A program made the translations under genes and the position numbers. Under the pieces are notes generated by a model. That model was not told the origin of the DNA. It was given only the letters and a program-made list of their open reading frames with translations, and searched no databases. A stretch of DNA of 6,144 nt, from assembly GCA_024687845.1 (NCBI GenBank), contig JAILEL010000219.1:1-6144 (forward strand). Direction: 5' to 3'. Origin of the DNA: Eubacterium sp. (GTDB lineage: Bacteria; Bacillota_A; Clostridia; Lachnospirales; Lachnospiraceae). The first letter of the stretch is position 1. Each line of letters starts with the position of its first letter. This document shows, in pieces, positions 1 through 5,857 of this stretch.

Positions 1-2
1 TC

Positions 3-368
3 AAATGTGGTTCAGTGGTAATACCATTTGATAATCAGATTAGCAAGGATACAAACCTTTATAAGCTGTACAATACCAATATTCATGAGAGAATTGCAGA
101 ACAGAAGAAGGCTGAAAAGGAAAAGGCTGAGAAAGGCGAAGGATATGCTGAAGGGCACGAGGAATTTACTGTGGAGCAAGATGATAGGCATTTTGAAGAA
201 CAATCCGTGGAATCTGATGACAAATTCGTAAGGCATGATGATAGTACGAATAAGCGTCATAATATGGATGAAGATACAGCGATAAAGTGTCATAATTCAG
301 AAGAGTATTACACAGGTGCAGATGAATCTAAGGTTGCGGTTCACACTATGGGAACATTCCTTGGATAA
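3..368 (+). CDS. C-terminal end of a VirB4/TraE-like conjugation ATPase (5' partial)
   Basis: The frame is already open at the window edge (codons from base 3), so this is the 3' end of a longer gene; the GTG at 15 has no ribosome binding site and is not the start. The first visible residues read CGSVVIPFDN, then KDTNLYKLYNT. They resemble the conserved closing segment (a strand with VPF, then K-D-T-x-L-Y) of VirB4-like ATPases in Tn1549/CD1110-type elements, which energise the type IV secretion channel at the inner face of the membrane. The Walker motifs would lie upstream, outside the window. About 85 further residues follow, very charged (KAEKEKAEKGEG, then many Asp, Glu and His), probably a disordered element-specific tail. 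A CD1108-type gene next door supports the call, because these two are usual neighbours. The identification rests on about 25 residues and could be wrong. Confidence 0.55.
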   Translation, partial: KCGSVVIPFDNQISKDTNLYKLYNTNIHERIAEQKKAEKEKAEKGEGYAEGHEEFTVEQDDRHFEEQSVESDDKFVRHDDSTNKRHNMDEDTAIKCHNSEEYYTGADESKVAVHTMGTFLG

Positions 369-403
369 TAATGTGATTATATGAAAATTGAATACAGATT
401 TTG

Positions 404-443
404 AAGCCGTTTTGGAGTGCAAAAGACTCTGAGACGGCTTTTT
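404..443 (+). terminator. Intrinsic terminator after the VirB4-like gene
   Basis: Bases 404-418 pair with 426-440 in a continuous 15-bp stem containing three G-U pairs, closed by a 7-base loop (gcaaaag). The 3' arm runs into a T tract at 439-443. It lies 36 bases after the stop codon. It should end or attenuate transcription before the 502 gene; I saw no convincing promoter between it and that gene. Confidence 0.85.
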
Positions 444-487
444 CTATGTGATGAGTGAGCATTCATATTACGAGGTTAATTGGTGAG

Positions 488-492
488 AGGAG
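488..492 (+). promoter_or_regulatory. Ribosome binding site for the 502 GTG start
   Basis: AGGAG lies 9 bases before the GTG at 502. An in-frame TAA at 496-498 rules out any earlier start, so the site and the stop together fix this non-ATG start. Confidence 0.75.
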
Positions 493-501
493 ATTTAAGA
501 A

Positions 502-2643
502 GTGGTAATCAAAAAGGTTGAAGATAAGCCGATGGTCATTCATCGAAAGGATGATAAGAAGGTAGACCATCATATCAAAAAGAAAAAATATATTAAGGAA
601 AAACTTTCAAAAGATCATTCTATTGATACGGATAAAAACAGGCTTAGGGCTCTAAAGAATAGTTATATGCAGCAGGGACAGTCAGTTAAGACAAAGAATA
701 ATTCTCTTTTTCTTAGTAAGGATTCAATGGCTACAGAGATAGGCAAAGCCGGACTTGAAAGAATGTCAGATGAAATAGATGGCGGTAGTGAAATAAAGGA
801 TGCTGCATATACAGCAAGTTATATTACAAGTCCTGCTAAGGAGGCGACTATGTATGCTATTCAGTCAACAGCCACACAAGGAGCAGAACTGGCAAGAAGA
901 CAATTTCGTAAGAGGATAATCGAGAAGCAGAAACAAAAACTTAAGAAAGTAAATGTTAAAGATAAGATTCTTGCTAAGTCTTCTAGGAGTACAGCTGAGG
1001 GCGCAGCCAAGTATGGAGCAAAGACTGTAGCTAAAGGTGCTGCAAAAACTGCAGCAAAGGAATCATCAAAGGAGACCGCAAAGTTTCTTACGACTGAAGC
1101 GGCTAAGGCTACAGCTGAAGCTGCGGTTACTGTTGGTGGAGAGGTTGCAGCGGCTACAGCAGGAACAGCTGCCGGTCCGGAAGGAACTCTTATAGGATTC
1201 GCAGCTGGTAAGTTGGCTGGCTATGATGTGGGAGCAAAGATAGAAAGAGCCGATTCCAAAAGAACTATCCGTATGCGTAAGATCAGATGGTTCATAGATA
1301 AGACTAGAGCAGAGGATGAGCAGAAGGATAGTATTGTAAAGATGCTCAGGGATATAGCCATAAGGAAGCTTATAGAAAAGATAAAGCTGGCTCTTCCTGC
1401 TATCGGACTACTTTTTACAGCTATGCTTTCTTCAATAATGCTGGTACTGGCACCAGTAATTTTGATAATAGCCATAATCTACAATTCACCACTGGCCATA
1501 TTCTTTCCATCTCCTGATACGGAACATGATGATATAAGAACAGTTCTCAGCTCATATTACATGGATTTCAATAAAGAAATTATAGCGAAAGAGAACAATG
1601 GCGAGACCATTACCTATCAGAACACAAATAACGGAGCACCTATATCAAATTATAACGATACACTTGCTGTTTATATGGTTCTGTATGGAGATGGTGAAGC
1701 CGGTTATGTCATGGATAAAGAGGGAAAAAAGAACCTGAAGAAGATATTTGACGAAATGAATTATGTGGATGAAGAAACAACTACTACTGAAAAACAGGTG
1801 GGTGACAGCATAGGAAAAGTCTGGGTTACTGCGTACTGTCCGTGTTCTATCTGCTGCGGTCCATATGCAAATGGAATCACGGCTTCAGGTGTAAAGGCAA
1901 CTCCAAAGCATACTATAGCGGTAGATGCATATAATCCAATAGTTCCTATGGGAACTAAGGTTGTTATAGAAGGTGTGGAATACACGGTAGAGGATACCGG
2001 AGATCTGAACCATTACGGAAATGATTTCGATATTTTCTATGCAACTCATGATGCTTGTGGAGAGTGGGGTAGGCAGAATGTAGAAGCTTATCTGGCTGAT
2101 GGTAATACCAATAAGGTTAAGGTAACGACATCCGGAACAACAGTACATAACCTGACTTATAAGGATTATATCGATAAAGGCACTCTGAATGATGATCAGG
2201 TAGAAATGCTAACGGACATGATGGATGGTGATACCTGGAAAGCATATTATTCAACAGAAGCCGGTGAAGCTGTGTCTAAGCTTGCTCTGTCAAAGGTTGG
2301 TTGTAAATATGATCAAGGTAAGCGAATGGAAGAAGGCTACTACGACTGTAGTTCTCTTGTATATCGTCTTTATCTTGAAGTAGGTATAACACTTCCAACT
2401 GTGGCTGATACCCAGGGACAGTACTGCTTTGAAAATGCAATGCTCATAAATCAGGAAGACTTGATGCCTGGAGATTTGATTTTCTATTCAGATGAGGAAA
2501 ATGGCTGCTTTAGGAATATAACTCATGTTGCTATTTATGTAGGTGACGGAAAAATGGTTCATGCAGCAGGAAAAGCGAGGGGCGTTGTATTAGATGATCT
2601 AAGAACAAGTAACATAGTATTTTTCGCCAGACCATATAAGTAA
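502..2643 (+). CDS. CD1108-type conjugation wall hydrolase: membrane anchor, 3D domain and NlpC/P60 peptidase
   Basis: This 713-residue protein probably opens peptidoglycan locally for the conjugation channel, the role of VirB1-like proteins. The N-terminal ~295 residues look cytoplasmic: a Lys/His-rich start, then an Ala/Thr/Lys-rich stretch at about 164-250. One strong membrane segment spans about 296-326, so the rest lies outside. Residues 340-430 match the CD1108-family linker (LAVYMVLYGD, then KKNLKKIFDEMN). A 3D domain follows (~440-530), with TAYCPCSICCG and the aspartates D475, D498 and D510. The C-terminal NlpC/P60 domain (~583-713) has C616 in YDCSSLVYR, H675 in THVAIYVGDG and H687 in MVHAAG. 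The 12-residue His-His spacing matches E. coli Spr, so the triad looks intact. These enzymes cut D-Glu-diamino acid peptide links; that specificity, and any glycan-cutting role of the 3D part, is inferred. The GTG start is supported by AGGAG and an upstream stop. Confidence 0.88.
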   Translation: MVIKKVEDKPMVIHRKDDKKVDHHIKKKKYIKEKLSKDHSIDTDKNRLRALKNSYMQQGQSVKTKNNSLFLSKDSMATEIGKAGLERMSDEIDGGSEIKDAAYTASYITSPAKEATMYAIQSTATQGAELARRQFRKRIIEKQKQKLKKVNVKDKILAKSSRSTAEGAAKYGAKTVAKGAAKTAAKESSKETAKFLTTEAAKATAEAAVTVGGEVAAATAGTAAGPEGTLIGFAAGKLAGYDVGAKIERADSKRTIRMRKIRWFIDKTRAEDEQKDSIVKMLRDIAIRKLIEKIKLALPAIGLLFTAMLSSIMLVLAPVILIIAIIYNSPLAIFFPSPDTEHDDIRTVLSSYYMDFNKEIIAKENNGETITYQNTNNGAPISNYNDTLAVYMVLYGDGEAGYVMDKEGKKNLKKIFDEMNYVDEETTTTEKQVGDSIGKVWVTAYCPCSICCGPYANGITASGVKATPKHTIAVDAYNPIVPMGTKVVIEGVEYTVEDTGDLNHYGNDFDIFYATHDACGEWGRQNVEAYLADGNTNKVKVTTSGTTVHNLTYKDYIDKGTLNDDQVEMLTDMMDGDTWKAYYSTEAGEAVSKLALSKVGCKYDQGKRMEEGYYDCSSLVYRLYLEVGITLPTVADTQGQYCFENAMLINQEDLMPGDLIFYSDEENGCFRNITHVAIYVGDGKMVHAAGKARGVVLDDLRTSNIVFFARPYK

Positions 2644-2686
2644 TGTTGTAAAAATCCTTTATAAAGGTGTGATTAATGAGGGGACA

Positions 2687-2709
2687 GCAACACTCAAACC
2701 GGGTGTTGC
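2687..2709 (+). other. Stem-loop between the wall hydrolase and sortase genes
   Basis: GCAACACTC (2687-2695) pairs with GGGTGTTGC (2701-2709), a 9-bp stem with one G-U pair and a 5-base loop (aaacc). There is no T tract after it, so it is not a classical terminator. It may be an RNA processing or stability element, or an attenuator lowering sortase expression relative to the upstream gene. A 12-bp perfect palindrome (CCTTTATAAAGG, 2656-2667) lies just before it. Confidence 0.55.
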
Positions 2710-2763
2710 ATAACCTTACATATTGATTGATATAACCAGTATTTTGTGATTACCGAATAGGAT

Positions 2764-3456
2764 GTGAAGGCTTTGAGTAAGAAAAGCAAAACAAATAATA
2801 GTAAGAAATGGAAAAGAAAAAATAGAACAGCTGTACTGATCATTTTTATAGGAGTTGGTCTTCTTGGAATGATTGCATTTGACTATTTATATGGAAAGTG
2901 GCAGATGGAGCGGCTGATGAATGACTTTTATGAAGAAATCGAGGATAGAAGTAATGATAAAGATGAAGAGGGGGAAGTTCCGAGTGAGCAAACCTCCACT
3001 GAGGAAAAGGCGTCCCGTCCATCTTTTGAAGAAGGTGTTATCGGGATCATTGAGATTGAAAGCATAGGTATAAAATTTCCAATCATTGAAGGAGCGGATC
3101 AGGATGCATTAAACAAAGGAATCGGGCATCTGACGGAAACTGCATTGATTGGTGAAAAAGGCAACTGCGTATTATGTGGCCATAATGGCAGCAGGCGCGG
3201 TGAGTTCTTTACAAAACTTAATATGGTGGCTGTCGGTGACCTTGTGAGAATTATGGACGAAAGAGGTGATTATCATACATATAAGGTTGTAAACACAAGG
3301 GTCGTAGGACCAAGAGAAAATTCTATCAAGGACACCGATGGTACTGAAAAGCTTACTCTTTTTACTTGTGCTGAGCATGGTACGAAGAGATATGTATGCG
3401 ACTGCATACCGATAAAAACAAATGAAAGTTCAAATAAAATGAAGAAAGGAAAATGA
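2764..3456 (+). CDS. Sortase, class D-like, membrane-anchored
   Basis: Sortases are extracellular transpeptidases that cleave a C-terminal sorting motif in surface proteins and join them to the wall or to each other. The 230-residue length is normal for a single-domain sortase. A Lys-rich cytoplasmic start is followed by a membrane segment at about 22-42, an acidic linker (~50-90) and the catalytic domain from GIIEIESIGI on. H140 lies in LCGHNG, the nucleophile C202 in TLFTC and the likely arginine R209 in TKRYV. The segment with IIEG and GIGHL before the His suits class D better than class B. Four further cysteines (C135, C138, C212, C214) sit close to the active site. An in-frame TAG at 2758-2760 limits the start to GTG 2764 or later; AGGA at 2759-2762 is badly placed for 2764 but 10 bases from TTG 2773, so the protein may start three residues later. 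No sorting-motif substrate is visible in this window. Confidence 0.87.
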   Translation: MKALSKKSKTNNSKKWKRKNRTAVLIIFIGVGLLGMIAFDYLYGKWQMERLMNDFYEEIEDRSNDKDEEGEVPSEQTSTEEKASRPSFEEGVIGIIEIESIGIKFPIIEGADQDALNKGIGHLTETALIGEKGNCVLCGHNGSRRGEFFTKLNMVAVGDLVRIMDERGDYHTYKVVNTRVVGPRENSIKDTDGTEKLTLFTCAEHGTKRYVCDCIPIKTNESSNKMKKGK

Positions 3457-4241
3457 GATTTATGAATTATACGATTAGAGCGAGTGTTTATGAGAGTGAG
3501 AAGGCAGGAGAAAACCCAGAAAAAGGATTTTGTACTCTTGTATTTGGAGATTCATTTAAGGTTACAAATATAGCAATTCTTGAGAACAAATCCAGCGGAG
3601 AATTGTTTGTTTCAATGCCGAGATACCTTTCCAATGAGAAGGATGAAAATGGAAATCAGATCTATAAGGATGTTTGCAATCCTATCACAAAGGAATTCAG
3701 AGAGGAGCTTTATACAAATATCCTTAAAGCATTTGAGAGAACCATGAGTGATGAAAAAGCTGTACTTACTGTAGATGCAGAGGATAAGCAGTCACCGAAC
3801 TTCAAGGTTTCTGTAACTCCATTTGAAAGAGAAGGAAGCCAGCTGAGAGGCCTTGCGAGAATCTATATCCATGACAATTTCATTATTAATAATGTAAATA
3901 TCATTCAGGGTTCCAATGGCCTCTTCGTAACAATGCCATCTTATAAGACCAAGCAGGTAGATGATAATGGCAAAGATGTTTACAGAGACATTTGCTATCC
4001 GGTTACAAAGAATTTCAGGGAGACACTTTATAAAGCAATTCTTGAGGAATATGGAAACAGAAAGGATAGATCCGAGGATGATTTTGCTGAGTATATCGAA
4101 CAGCAGAAGTTAGATGCTGCGAGTACGGAGAAAAAGGCAGAAGAAAAGTCGGAGACTAAATCAGAGGATAAGGACTCAGATAAAAAGAACTCTCCCAATG
4201 GGAAAGAATCAAAAGGTAAAAGCGGCAAAGAAAAGAGGTGA
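3453..4241 (+). CDS. Tandem double-SpoVG domain protein with charged tail
   Basis: SpoVG is normally a protein of under 100 residues that binds nucleic acid and influences division, sporulation and envelope gene expression. This 262-residue protein carries two copies. Copy 2 (about 117-200) is close to the family: DNFIINNVNIIQGSNGLFVTMPS, with its core LFVTMPS, then YRDICYPV and a closing helix ending AILEEYG. Copy 1 (about 5-95) follows the same order, with ELFVSMPRY, YKDVCNPIT and a final helix, but is more diverged and has longer loops. Residues 201-262 form a low-complexity Lys/Glu/Asp/Ser tail, probably disordered. The start overlaps the sortase stop as ATGA, implying translational coupling. 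GAAAGGA ends only 2 bases before ATG 3453, so the in-frame ATG at 3462 is an alternative start. SpoVG-family genes are common in clostridial conjugative elements; the function there is not known to me. Confidence 0.85.
   Translation: MRFMNYTIRASVYESEKAGENPEKGFCTLVFGDSFKVTNIAILENKSSGELFVSMPRYLSNEKDENGNQIYKDVCNPITKEFREELYTNILKAFERTMSDEKAVLTVDAEDKQSPNFKVSVTPFEREGSQLRGLARIYIHDNFIINNVNIIQGSNGLFVTMPSYKTKQVDDNGKDVYRDICYPVTKNFRETLYKAILEEYGNRKDRSEDDFAEYIEQQKLDAASTEKKAEEKSETKSEDKDSDKKNSPNGKESKGKSGKEKR
4234..4240 (+). promoter_or_regulatory. Ribosome binding site deciding the 4247 start
   Basis: AGAGGTG lies 6 bases before ATG 4247 and overlaps the stop codon of the SpoVG gene (4239-4241). GTG 4238 and ATG 4241 are in the same frame but lie inside or against the site, so they are unlikely starts. 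Confidence 0.75.
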
Positions 4242-4246
4242 TGATA

Positions 4247-5191
4247 ATGCCTGAAATGGAAATGTCTCAAGATAAGGATGTGATAGAACTCCTCAAGATT
4301 CTGAATGACAATGGTATGAATCAGGCGGCTGACAATATCCGGAAAACTATCAGTTACATTGACTCAATGCAGGACAAGCTGGATGAAATGATAAATCAGG
4401 TCGATGAAATGCGTAAGGAACTGAAGACATACAGTGATCTTCAGAACCGTAGTCTTGGCGAAAAAATAAAAGACAGTGCAGTTGAGGCTAAGTATAAGAT
4501 GGTTGAAGTCATAAAGATTCAGATAGTTAAAGCAGAGGACCGGATTGACAGAATGAAGGAAGCACTTAGTGAAGCTAAGGATAAATTCATAACCGGAGTC
4601 CGTGATACTCTTACGGCTATCAAGACCAGAGGTAAGCAGGGCCTTAATGCACTGATAGGTATAACACATATCAAACAGGCATTTTCTTTTATGAAAACTG
4701 ATATCGATAAAGGAATCCAGGAAACACAGGATACCATCGATAAGCTGACAGAGTTAGGCAACGAGCTTCGTGCAGCAAAGGAAATGAAGAAAAATGCATT
4801 CAGAACCTTCAGAGGAAAGGAAAAGAAAGATTACGAACATGAAAAGGATTCTGTCTTCAGTATAGTCACAGCTGCACCTTGGAAAAATCAGAAAGCCTAT
4901 TACGAAGCCTTCAGTAATCTTCTGGATAAAGGTATCAAGAAGATGGAACAGCTTGCAGCTGATGTATCTGCGATAAATCGGGATAAAGCTGAAGAAAGAG
5001 GCGAAGGTATAGACGAATCTATCAGTGCAGAAATGAATCCTGAGTTCCAGATGGCTGTGGCAGAACATAAACAGGAATATAATTATAACGATGATGCCTT
5101 TGAAGATTATATGGAAAAGAACGGAATGGATGAGAAGAAACCTTTGACGGAGCCTTCAAAAGTTCCAGAAAAGAAGCCGGAAAAGAGGTGA
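4247..5191 (+). CDS. Coiled-coil-rich mobile-element protein, probably DUF6674 family
   Basis: The start at ATG 4247 is chosen because AGAGGTG lies 6 bases upstream; this gives 314 residues beginning MPEMEMSQDKD. The protein is mainly helical and highly charged. Residues ~8-65 are a helical head with VIELLKILNDNGMNQAADNI and heptad-like leucines and isoleucines, ~75-180 a long amphipathic helical region, ~195-245 further helices, and the last ~40 residues an acidic then Lys/Pro-rich tail ending EPSKVPEKKPEKR. There is no signal peptide or membrane segment, so it should be cytoplasmic. I recall similar proteins, named DUF6674, in clostridial conjugative elements next to SpoVG-family genes, but the family assignment is from memory and no catalytic motif is visible. 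It starts 5 bases after the SpoVG stop, so the two are very likely co-translated and may work together. Confidence 0.72.
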   Translation: MPEMEMSQDKDVIELLKILNDNGMNQAADNIRKTISYIDSMQDKLDEMINQVDEMRKELKTYSDLQNRSLGEKIKDSAVEAKYKMVEVIKIQIVKAEDRIDRMKEALSEAKDKFITGVRDTLTAIKTRGKQGLNALIGITHIKQAFSFMKTDIDKGIQETQDTIDKLTELGNELRAAKEMKKNAFRTFRGKEKKDYEHEKDSVFSIVTAAPWKNQKAYYEAFSNLLDKGIKKMEQLAADVSAINRDKAEERGEGIDESISAEMNPEFQMAVAEHKQEYNYNDDAFEDYMEKNGMDEKKPLTEPSKVPEKKPEKR

Positions 5192-5196
5192 TATAG

Positions 5197-5234
5197 AAGG
5201 GCTTTGGTACTTAGTGTACTGAAGCTCTTTTTTA
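5197..5234 (+). terminator. Intrinsic terminator closing the sortase-SpoVG-DUF6674 unit
   Basis: GGGCTTTGGTAC (5199-5210) pairs with GTACTGAAGCTC (5216-5227), 12 bp with three G-U pairs around a TTAGT loop. Two further A-T pairs lead into TTTTTT (5228-5233). It begins 6 bases after the stop codon and separates this unit from the HTH gene, which has its own promoter. Confidence 0.9.
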
Positions 5235-5242
5235 GTAAAAAT

Positions 5243-5268
5243 AAATGTACTGAAATGTTAACAAATGT
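5243..5268 (+). repeat. Three AAATGT repeats at exact 10-bp spacing upstream of the HTH promoter
   Basis: AAATGT occurs at 5243-5248, 5253-5258 and 5263-5268, one per helical turn, so all three copies face the same side of the DNA. They lie 12 bases upstream of the -35 box, where activator or recombination-protein sites often sit. The middle part also forms the palindrome TGTTAACA (5256-5263). A role as operator or as excisionase binding sites is inference. Confidence 0.5.
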
Positions 5269-5279
5269 CATTTGGCGTA

Positions 5280-5308
5280 TTGTTAGCGATTCCTTTATCA
5301 GTTATAAT
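5280..5308 (+). promoter_or_regulatory. Sigma-A type promoter for the HTH gene
   Basis: TTGTTA (5280-5285) and a perfect TATAAT (5303-5308) are separated by the ideal 17 bases. Transcription would start near 5315, giving a leader of about 40 bases before ATG 5355. It is placed directly after a terminator and before a gene with a strong ribosome site. Confidence 0.8.
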
Positions 5309-5354
5309 ATAAATAGTTTGTTGCTTATTGATTCATAATGCCGGAGGGGATGCT

Positions 5355-5555
5355 ATGGCAAAGGAAAAAACAGAAAATTGGATAGGTATTGAAGAGATTG
5401 CTGAGCACCTTGGCGTGAAACCGAGAACTATTCGTGATTGGATAAAAAATGGCAAGGGAATACCTGCTTATAAAATCGGCAGATTCTGGAAATTCAATCA
5501 GAATGAAGTGGATGAATGGGTTCGTTCCGGTGGTGCAGCTAATGATAATGAATAG
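5355..5555 (+). CDS. Excisionase-type helix-turn-helix DNA-binding protein
   Basis: This is a 66-residue protein with a single MerR/excisionase-like winged helix-turn-helix (HTH_17 type). Residues ~9-35 form the helix-turn-helix (IGIEEIAEHLGVKPRTIRDW), ~36-50 the wing (IPAYKIGRFWKF), and the closing helix reads NQNEVDEWVRSG. ATG 5355 is chosen because GGAGGGG (5343-5349) lies 5 bases before it; the in-frame TTG at 5328 lacks a site. Such proteins act either as recombination directionality factors of mobile elements or as small regulators placed ahead of type I restriction genes. No integrase is visible here and an hsdR start follows 89 bases later, so a regulator or accessory protein of that defence locus is the better reading. 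It could control its own promoter through the phased repeats upstream. Confidence 0.85.
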   Translation: MAKEKTENWIGIEEIAEHLGVKPRTIRDWIKNGKGIPAYKIGRFWKFNQNEVDEWVRSGGAANDNE

Positions 5556-5601
5556 TTAAGTGATGTATGGCCCGCTGTAAGAGTGGGCGTATAGTTAAGT
5601 G
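5552..5601 (+). repeat. 11-bp direct repeats flanking a stem-loop
   Basis: ATAGTTAAGTG occurs at 5552-5562, overlapping the HTH stop codon, and again at 5591-5601. Between them GCCCGCT (5570-5576) pairs with AGTGGGC (5582-5588), a 7-bp stem with one G-U pair and a 5-base loop. No T tract follows, so it is a poor terminator. It may be an RNA element in the HTH-hsdR leader or a footprint of a past duplication. Confidence 0.5.
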
Positions 5602-5611
5602 TGCAACTTCC

Positions 5612-5628
5612 GATAATTTTTAATTATC
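5612..5628 (+). other. Small AT-rich hairpin just upstream of the hsdR ribosome site
   Basis: GATAATT (5612-5618) pairs with AATTATC (5622-5628) around a TTT loop, ending 2 bases before the AAGGGAGG ribosome site (5631-5638). It is weak, and could modestly affect translation or mRNA stability. Confidence 0.35.
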
Positions 5629-5644
5629 AGAAGGGAGGACCGTT

Positions 5645-5857
5645 ATGATTTTATCAAAGAAACAAATGTCAGAAGAAGATATTAAGTTTAATTTCATTAC
5701 GCCTGCTATAGTTGCGCGTGGATGGAAAGATAAGCTTACAATGGAGCAAGCAGTACGATTTACTGATGGAAAGATTAACCTAAAGGGAAACATGGTTGCT
5801 CGTTCCAGTCCTAAAAAAGCAGATTATATTCTTTATATACATTTGATGATATTATGA
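5645..5857 (+). pseudogene. Truncated 5' end of a type I restriction enzyme R subunit (HsdR)
   Basis: The reading frame gives 70 residues. MSEEDIKFNFITPAIVARGW, followed by TMEQ, FTDGKINLKGN and KKADYILY, closely follows the start of type I restriction R subunits, the ATP-dependent DNA-translocating and cleaving part of the HsdRMS complex. In intact proteins ADYxLY is followed within about 15 residues by the nuclease motif containing E-A-K. Here the sequence changes to IHLMIL and stops, so the nuclease core and the whole helicase, normally several hundred more residues, are missing. The start is well supported: AAGGGAGG (5631-5638) lies 6 bases before ATG 5645. The stub cannot be an active nuclease. 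I infer a deletion joining the hsdR start near 5836 to unrelated DNA; a small frameshift alone would not explain it, because no hsdR-like sequence appears in the other frames downstream. Confidence 0.75.

Noticed and set aside
28..231. Alternative + strand frame inside the VirB4-like tail
   Set aside because: It overlaps the better frame, which continues a family-like segment from the window edge; it has no ribosome site.
1221..2148. Open frames on the minus strand within the wall hydrolase gene
   Set aside because: They lie opposite a well-supported gene with intact domains, lack ribosome sites and encode no recognisable motif.
2687..2709. Intrinsic terminator after the wall hydrolase gene
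   Set aside because: The stem is good but is followed by ATAACCTTAC, not a T tract, so it is listed only as a stem-loop.
4028..5068. Minus-strand open frames opposite the SpoVG and DUF6674-like genes
   Set aside because: They are mirror frames of Lys/Glu-rich coding DNA, giving Ser/Phe/Leu-rich nonsense without a start signal.
5243..5268. CRISPR array or replication iterons
   Set aside because: Three 6-base units with 4-base gaps are far too short for CRISPR repeats and spacers, and no replication gene is nearby.
5328..5354. TTG start for the HTH protein
   Set aside because: No ribosome site precedes it, whereas GGAGGGG stands 5 bases before ATG 5355.
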